Assembly: GCA_021647445.1 (NCBI GenBank) | Contig: JAKIUS010000034.1 | Coordinates: 1 to 9,215 of the forward strand | DNA length: 9,215 bases | Direction: 5' to 3' | Source: Geopsychrobacter sp. | Lineage (GTDB): Bacteria; Desulfobacterota; Desulfuromonadia; Desulfuromonadales; Geopsychrobacteraceae | Shown: one piece after another, positions 5,388 through 9,215 of the stretch | Layout: each line of letters begins with the position of its first letter | Position numbering within the stretch: the stretch's first letter is position 1 | Translations under genes and position numbers: made by a program | Notes under the pieces: model-generated | What the model saw: only the letters and a program-made list of their open reading frames with translations | What the model was told of the DNA's origin: nothing | The model's database searches: none

Positions 5388-6458
5388 TTAACGGGTAAAG
5401 GTCAATTTGCGCTCAAGGTCCATCGAGTGTGACATCCGTTTTGCCTGCTCCATACTGATAATATCCTTCTGGCAAAGCTGTATTAGATGCTGATCCATCG
5501 ATTGCATCTGATACTGGGCACGCCCCTTCTCGATATGCTGTTCGATATCATCCAGCAGGCCTTCCTTGATGCAGTGTTGAATTGTGGTTGTTGAGCGCAT
5601 CACTTCGATAACCGGTAGGATACGCTCGGCTTTTTTATCCTTGATGAGTCGCAGAGAGATGGTCGCGACCAGAATATCGGCCAGACGATGACGGATGTTC
5701 TCCTGGGTTTCTGGTGGATAGTAACTAATGATACGGTTGATCGTTGAGGCCGCATTTTGCGTATGTAGAGTCGAAAAGACCAGATGTCCGGTCTCTGCCG
5801 CCTTGATACAGGCATCAATTGTTTCAAGATCACGCATTTCACCGACCATAATCACATCAGGGTCCATGCGTAACGCCGAACGCAGAGCGCTGCTGAAGGT
5901 ATCAGTATCGATGCCGACTTCGCGTTGAATGATGCAGCTTTTTTCGGAGGAGAATAGAAATTCTACCGGATCCTCAATGGTTAATATGTTGTAGCTGCAG
6001 GTTGCATTGATGTGGTTAATCATTGATGCCAGGGTTGTCGATTTCCCGTTTCCGGTTGGGCCGGTAACCAGAACCAGTCCATTTGGGGCCTTTACAATAT
6101 CGCCTAGAACTGACGGCAGGTTTAGATCCGAGAAATTACCGATTTCCGGCGGGATCACCCGCATAACAATGCCGATATATCCACGTTGTTTAAAGAGGCT
6201 AACCCGAAACCGTCCCCCATTGTCGAGGGCGTAGGAGGCATCAAGTTCGGTTAAATCTTCCGGAAGGGCACGGTTGTTTTTTTCCATGATCCTGCGTGCG
6301 ATAAATTCAGTATCCTGGCTGGTCAGCAATGGCAGTTTTGAGCGGATCAGTTGGCCGCGGCCTCTGAAAAAAGGAGGATTGTCGACTTCAAAATGGACAT
6401 CTGATACACGTTTTTCGAAGGCGATCTGTAGAATCTGGTTGAGTGTACGAGCGTCCAT
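5388..6458 (-). CDS. PilT/PilU-family type IV pilus retraction ATPase
   Basis: PilT-family hexameric ATPases drive retraction of type IV pili from the cytoplasmic face of the inner membrane. The 356 residues fit the family. An N-terminal PAS-like domain (about 1-110, GGRFRVSLFKQRG at 81-93) precedes the ATPase core: Walker A GPTGNGKST (133-141), Asp box TIEDPVEF (160-167), Walker B DPDVIMVGEMRD (199-210, catalytic Glu E207) and His box TGHLVFSTLHT (223-233). Walker A has Asn where Ser is usual. The C-terminal AIRNLIRE motif, needed for retraction in classical PilT, is changed to TTTIQHCIKEG (290-300), so this is likely a paralogue, not the main PilT. The open frame extends to a TTG at 6479, but ATG at 6458 is preferred: GAGG lies 8 nt upstream and the protein then begins MDARTLNQIL. 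It is second in an operon, 62 nt after a DUF4388 gene. Confidence 0.93.
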   Translation of the reverse strand: MDARTLNQILQIAFEKRVSDVHFEVDNPPFFRGRGQLIRSKLPLLTSQDTEFIARRIMEKNNRALPEDLTELDASYALDNGGRFRVSLFKQRGYIGIVMRVIPPEIGNFSDLNLPSVLGDIVKAPNGLVLVTGPTGNGKSTTLASMINHINATCSYNILTIEDPVEFLFSSEKSCIIQREVGIDTDTFSSALRSALRMDPDVIMVGEMRDLETIDACIKAAETGHLVFSTLHTQNAASTINRIISYYPPETQENIRHRLADILVATISLRLIKDKKAERILPVIEVMRSTTTIQHCIKEGLLDDIEQHIEKGRAQYQMQSMDQHLIQLCQKDIISMEQAKRMSHSMDLERKLTFTR

Positions 6459-6520
6459 GTGGGAATCCTCTAGAAGCAAAACTTAAGTGAAAAGTTTCCT
6501 GAGTATATATCAAAAAGGCT

Positions 6521-8290
6521 TCATCGTCTGTTTTTAATGGTTTTATCCAGGGCCAGACCTGCGATCCACGCCAGGCTGGATAAATGTTCAGTGTCAATTT
6601 TTTTCTCGGGAGATTGGCCAAAATCGGCATAGATCAATCCCAGGGTCCGCCCTGCAGCAACCAGTGGTAAGAGCAAGATCTTTGATTTGTTGGGCGCACT
6701 TATTTCGCCGAATATGGCTTCGCGAATGGTCGGATCATCAACCGCATCATAAAATAAGGCTCCATCGTCAATGACCCGTGTTAGTAATCCCTCGGCGCCT
6801 ATGGGAACTTTGAAGCGTAAGGGGGCTGAGGTGCCTTCTTTTTTGTCGCTATTCACACCGAAAGATTTTTCTGCAATCAATTCATCTTTGCGGACGACTA
6901 AGGTCAGGCTGCGCTCGAAAAAATGACTGGTTTGCTGAAGCAGGAAAAAGGAAATTTCGCTTGCCGATTGCAGATTGCGCAATTCGTTGAGCAGGCTGAT
7001 TTGGTCCTTGTTATCAAGTGAGGGGCTCTGCTTGAGATTCTTGATGAAGCCAGGGAAGCTCTCCAGAAATTGAATGAAATCGGTAATAAACGTATCGCGA
7101 CGATTTTCGGCGATTGAACGTGGGATGATGGCACTAGCACCAGTGGTCAAGGCCTGCAGTGAATAGAGATAGTCGATAGGAGCGGCAATCTGGACCCTTA
7201 GTAATTGCGGGAAGACGCTCGCCATCTTTTGTCTTAGGCCGGTGATTTCATCTTTAGTGAATCCTTCTTGCGTTGCGACCGGGCAGTCGAATACCAGAAT
7301 GGGGCTTAATTCTCGATCGAGGCTTTGACCGATTTTATGCTCAAGTTCCGCTGCTGAAGACGCAGTGAAAACCATGATGCCAACATATTTGCACGCACTA
7401 ATCAACCCGTGCATATCCAGTTCATCTGCACCATAAAGGATAATCGTTTGACCTGGTTGTTGATCTGTATGGTCCTGGTTCTCAATAATATTGGTTTTTT
7501 CCGTCAGGTAATTAACCAGTTCTTTGCGTTGAGGTGATGGGAATTCAGGTAACATCGCCCGGACCTTTTGGCGGTGTATTTCTGATGGATCAAAGGCTTC
7601 AAGGCTGGTAAAAACTTCGGGAACCGGTATGTCGATCTGGTCGATGGCACCGAGCCCAAGCATATCTGCGGACAGGTCTTCTGTCAGGGTTGAATCTTTC
7701 ATGGTTTCATGATTTTGCGGGGTAGGGTTGCTGTTGCTCGTCATAGTAGAGAGGTCGTCAGAGGAAAATCCCGCTGCGCGTTTCTCATCATAAATGCGCA
7801 GCGCGTCCAGCAGCACCATCTGGGTATCAAAATTCAATTCTTGATGTAACTTTTCGGGGATATATCGATATTCATCATTAATGTCGACAACATCGACATC
7901 TAAGGTGAAGGTGCCTCTTTGCCAACTGACCATTTCGACGATGGTCAGTTCGATGAGGCATTCCAGCCCTTTGTAGGCGGCATCTTTGGCTATGACTTGT
8001 TTTTCGATCAACATGCCGATCAGGGCGCGTCGCTGATTCCCTGCGGCCTTCTGTTCCTTTAATGCCTCATCTAGTGTTTCCTTGCTGATTGATCCCATTT
8101 CAACGAGAATTCTACCGATGCGAATGGAGCCATCATAATGATTGGCGCTGACTATGAACCCTTTGCAGAAGACAATCTGGCTGTGCCCCTTGCCGCTGGT
8201 AACACAGAGGGTTCCTGATTTACGGGTTGAATGGAGAAGTTGGATGACATCGACAATAGCCAGGTCTTCGAGGTTTCCGGCAAAGGACAT
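6521..8290 (-). CDS. DUF4388/PATAN regulator with cryptic receiver and GAF-like domains
   Basis: A 589-residue multidomain signalling protein without signal peptide. Residues 1-160 are the DUF4388 (PATAN) region, opening with MSFAGNLEDLAIVDVIQLL and continuing STRKSGTLCV. A polar linker (about 175-280) follows. Residues 281-410 look like an unusual receiver domain: QTIILYGADE (acidic D289, E290), PILVFDCPV (possible phospho-site D335) and TGASAIIPRS (R391 where Lys is usual). Residues about 435-585 resemble a GAF domain (LPLVAAGRTLGLIYADF at 541-557). PATAN proteins in cyanobacteria bind the pilus extension motor, so control of the adjacent PilT-family ATPase is a reasonable inference. The frame runs up to an ATG at 8362, but ATG at 8290 is preferred. 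AAGGAG lies 11 nt upstream, the family usually begins with this sequence, and the longer form would start inside the predicted -10. Confidence 0.88.
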   Translation of the reverse strand: MSFAGNLEDLAIVDVIQLLHSTRKSGTLCVTSGKGHSQIVFCKGFIVSANHYDGSIRIGRILVEMGSISKETLDEALKEQKAAGNQRRALIGMLIEKQVIAKDAAYKGLECLIELTIVEMVSWQRGTFTLDVDVVDINDEYRYIPEKLHQELNFDTQMVLLDALRIYDEKRAAGFSSDDLSTMTSNSNPTPQNHETMKDSTLTEDLSADMLGLGAIDQIDIPVPEVFTSLEAFDPSEIHRQKVRAMLPEFPSPQRKELVNYLTEKTNIIENQDHTDQQPGQTIILYGADELDMHGLISACKYVGIMVFTASSAAELEHKIGQSLDRELSPILVFDCPVATQEGFTKDEITGLRQKMASVFPQLLRVQIAAPIDYLYSLQALTTGASAIIPRSIAENRRDTFITDFIQFLESFPGFIKNLKQSPSLDNKDQISLLNELRNLQSASEISFFLLQQTSHFFERSLTLVVRKDELIAEKSFGVNSDKKEGTSAPLRFKVPIGAEGLLTRVIDDGALFYDAVDDPTIREAIFGEISAPNKSKILLLPLVAAGRTLGLIYADFGQSPEKKIDTEHLSSLAWIAGLALDKTIKNRR

Positions 8291-8360
8291 GGGCTGCACT
8301 TCTCCTTTGATGATTTTAATAAGAACATCTGCTATAGTAAGTGAAATTTTTAATGGTGAC

Positions 8361-8389
8361 ATTAAACTAAAAAATGGTTAAGGATTCAA
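8361..8389 (-). promoter_or_regulatory. Sigma70-like promoter for the DUF4388-pilT-family operon
   Basis: On the - strand a -35 TTGAAT (8389-8384, 4 of 6) and a -10 TTTAAT (8366-8361, 5 of 6) are separated by exactly 17 nt. Transcription would begin near 8354, leaving a leader of about 64 nt before the preferred ATG at 8290. This supports the shorter DUF4388 protein, since the upstream ATG at 8362 would lie within the -10. Confidence 0.45.
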
Positions 8390-8440
8390 GGGCTCATATT
8401 CTTTCAATCGTATTGCTGCTGCTTTGATACTAAGGAGTCT

Positions 8441-9215
8441 ATGCTGCGTTTTTTTTTCATCATATTACTGACATTGCTTTATTGTCCTTCTGTTCTGGCA
8501 ACGACCTTACCTGCTGAGTTGCGGCCAACTCGATATCTTGAAGTTATCGCTGGTCTGAGGCCAAAACGTCTTCCAGAGATATTTACAGAGAAAATGACTG
8601 GAATGTCTTTGGTGAAAATTAACGGAAGTTGTTTTGATATGGGCAGTCCATTGACCGAAAAAGGTCGTGGCAAGGATGAGGGCCCGGTACATGAGGTATG
8701 CGTGGATGATTTCTGGCTTGGCCGTTATGAAGTGACAAATGCAGAGTTTCGTATGTTTAAGGCCGACCAAGATAGTCATAAGTTTAATGGTGATGATTTA
8801 AATGGTGATCAACAGCCAGTCGTCTATGTTAGTTGGCAAGATGCAACGGCCTATGCTGCCTGGTTGTCCAGTAAAAGTGGGCGAAAATTTCGCTTACCGA
8901 CCGAAGCAGAATGGGAATTCGCGGCGCGGGCTAAAACATTGACAACTCATTATTGGGATTCAGATTCAGGTGACGCTTGCGTATATGCAAATGTCGGCGA
9001 TAAATCTGCCAAAAAAAATTGGCAAAGCTGGTCCTTTCACCCCTGTGATGACGGCTATGCGGCAAGTGCCCCCGTGGGGTCTTTTAAGCCTAACGCATTT
9101 GGTCTTTATGACATGCTGGGAAATGTCTGGGAATGGACAAACGATCGTTATGCCGCAACATATGGCGATCGGTCTTCGAAGAAGAAACCTCCCGGCCCGG
9201 CAACGGGCAAGTACC
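8441..9215 (+). CDS. Exported formylglycine-generating-enzyme (FGE/SUMF1) family protein (3' end missing)
   Basis: The frame is open from ATG 8441 to the window edge (258 full codons) with no stop. TAAGGAG (8431-8437) lies 3-4 nt upstream of the ATG, close but usable. The N-terminus MLRFFFIILLTLLYCPSVLA is a signal peptide with likely cleavage after residue 20, so the protein acts outside the cytoplasm. The FGE-sulfatase fold shows in SLVKINGSCFDMGSP (56-70), GPVHEVCVDDFWLGRYEVTN (81-100), VVYVSWQDATAYAAWLS (127-143), FRLPTEAEWEFAAR (150-163) and NAFGLYDMLGNVWEW (218-232). True FGEs oxidise a sulfatase Cys to formylglycine, but the family also includes many non-enzymatic or differently acting members. 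The C-terminal cysteine region that would decide this lies beyond the window. It diverges from the DUF4388 operon across 150 nt in which I see no good + strand promoter. Confidence 0.92.
   Translation, partial: MLRFFFIILLTLLYCPSVLATTLPAELRPTRYLEVIAGLRPKRLPEIFTEKMTGMSLVKINGSCFDMGSPLTEKGRGKDEGPVHEVCVDDFWLGRYEVTNAEFRMFKADQDSHKFNGDDLNGDQQPVVYVSWQDATAYAAWLSSKSGRKFRLPTEAEWEFAARAKTLTTHYWDSDSGDACVYANVGDKSAKKNWQSWSFHPCDDGYAASAPVGSFKPNAFGLYDMLGNVWEWTNDRYAATYGDRSSKKKPPGPATGKY

Noticed and set aside
6459..6479. 7-residue TTG-initiated extension of the PilT-family protein
   Set aside because: The ATG at 6458 has a well-placed GAGG, while the TTG has no good ribosome binding site and adds residues not typical of the family.
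6490..6515. Possible extended -10 (TGATATATA on the - strand) just before the PilT-family gene
   Set aside because: No -35 at usable spacing, and the A+T-rich spacer makes chance matches likely. Operon transcription from 8361-8389 explains expression.
8291..8362. 24-residue N-terminal extension of the DUF4388 protein
   Set aside because: It would start within the predicted -10 element and has no ribosome binding site. The start at 8290 has AAGGAG upstream and gives the N-terminus usual for the family.
8450..8470. Lipoprotein signal (LLYC at residues 12-15) in the FGE-family protein
   Set aside because: Tyr just before the Cys does not fit a lipobox. Cleavage after SVLA by signal peptidase I fits better.
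8479..8779. Small - strand open frames opposite the FGE-family gene
   Set aside because: They overlap a convincing + strand gene with a signal peptide and FGE motifs and show no features of their own.

Overview
The window looks like chromosomal DNA from a Gram-negative bacterium of the Desulfuromonadales/Geobacterales type (Desulfobacterota, the former Deltaproteobacteria). This rests on the general look of the proteins, the truB-rpsO-pnp-dut cluster, and a DUF4388 protein paired with a PilT-family ATPase. It is a judgement from family resemblance, not a database match. Base composition is moderate and fairly even, becoming more A+T-rich towards the right end. I see no rRNA, tRNA, CRISPR array, insertion sequence, prophage or origin. 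No gene-free stretch exceeds 300 bases; the longest are about 170 (rpsO-pnp), 150 (8291-8440) and 135 (pnp-dut).

Left half (1-5308, all + strand): housekeeping RNA and nucleotide metabolism. It opens inside truB (tRNA pseudouridine-55 synthase), followed by rpsO (ribosomal protein S15) and pnp (polynucleotide phosphorylase). This is the conserved translation/RNA-decay cluster. A strong terminator lies between rpsO and pnp, and the leaders of both genes contain predicted hairpins of the kind used for autoregulation in other bacteria. A second terminator-like structure follows pnp. Next come dut (dUTPase) and, 3 nt later, a DUF493/YbeD-family protein whose stop codon overlaps a perfect extended -10 promoter element. 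That element probably drives a TsaC/Sua5/YciO-family gene and a coupled, unrecognised small protein ending in a cysteine cluster (CHNCGCGC).

Centre: a bidirectional terminator (5327-5368) separates the + strand block from a convergent - strand operon.

Right half (5388-8290, - strand): a two-gene operon transcribed leftwards. The first gene encodes a DUF4388/PATAN protein with a cryptic receiver-like domain and a GAF-like domain. The second encodes a PilT-family retraction ATPase. Because PATAN proteins in cyanobacteria act on the type IV pilus motor, this pair looks like a sensor/regulator with its own dedicated motor. It is the most promising unit here for new biology. A sigma70-like promoter lies upstream, and both genes probably start downstream of their longest open frames.

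Right edge (8441-9215, + strand, diverging): the first 258 codons of an exported formylglycine-generating-enzyme (FGE/SUMF1) family protein, cut off by the window end before the region that would hold catalytic cysteines.
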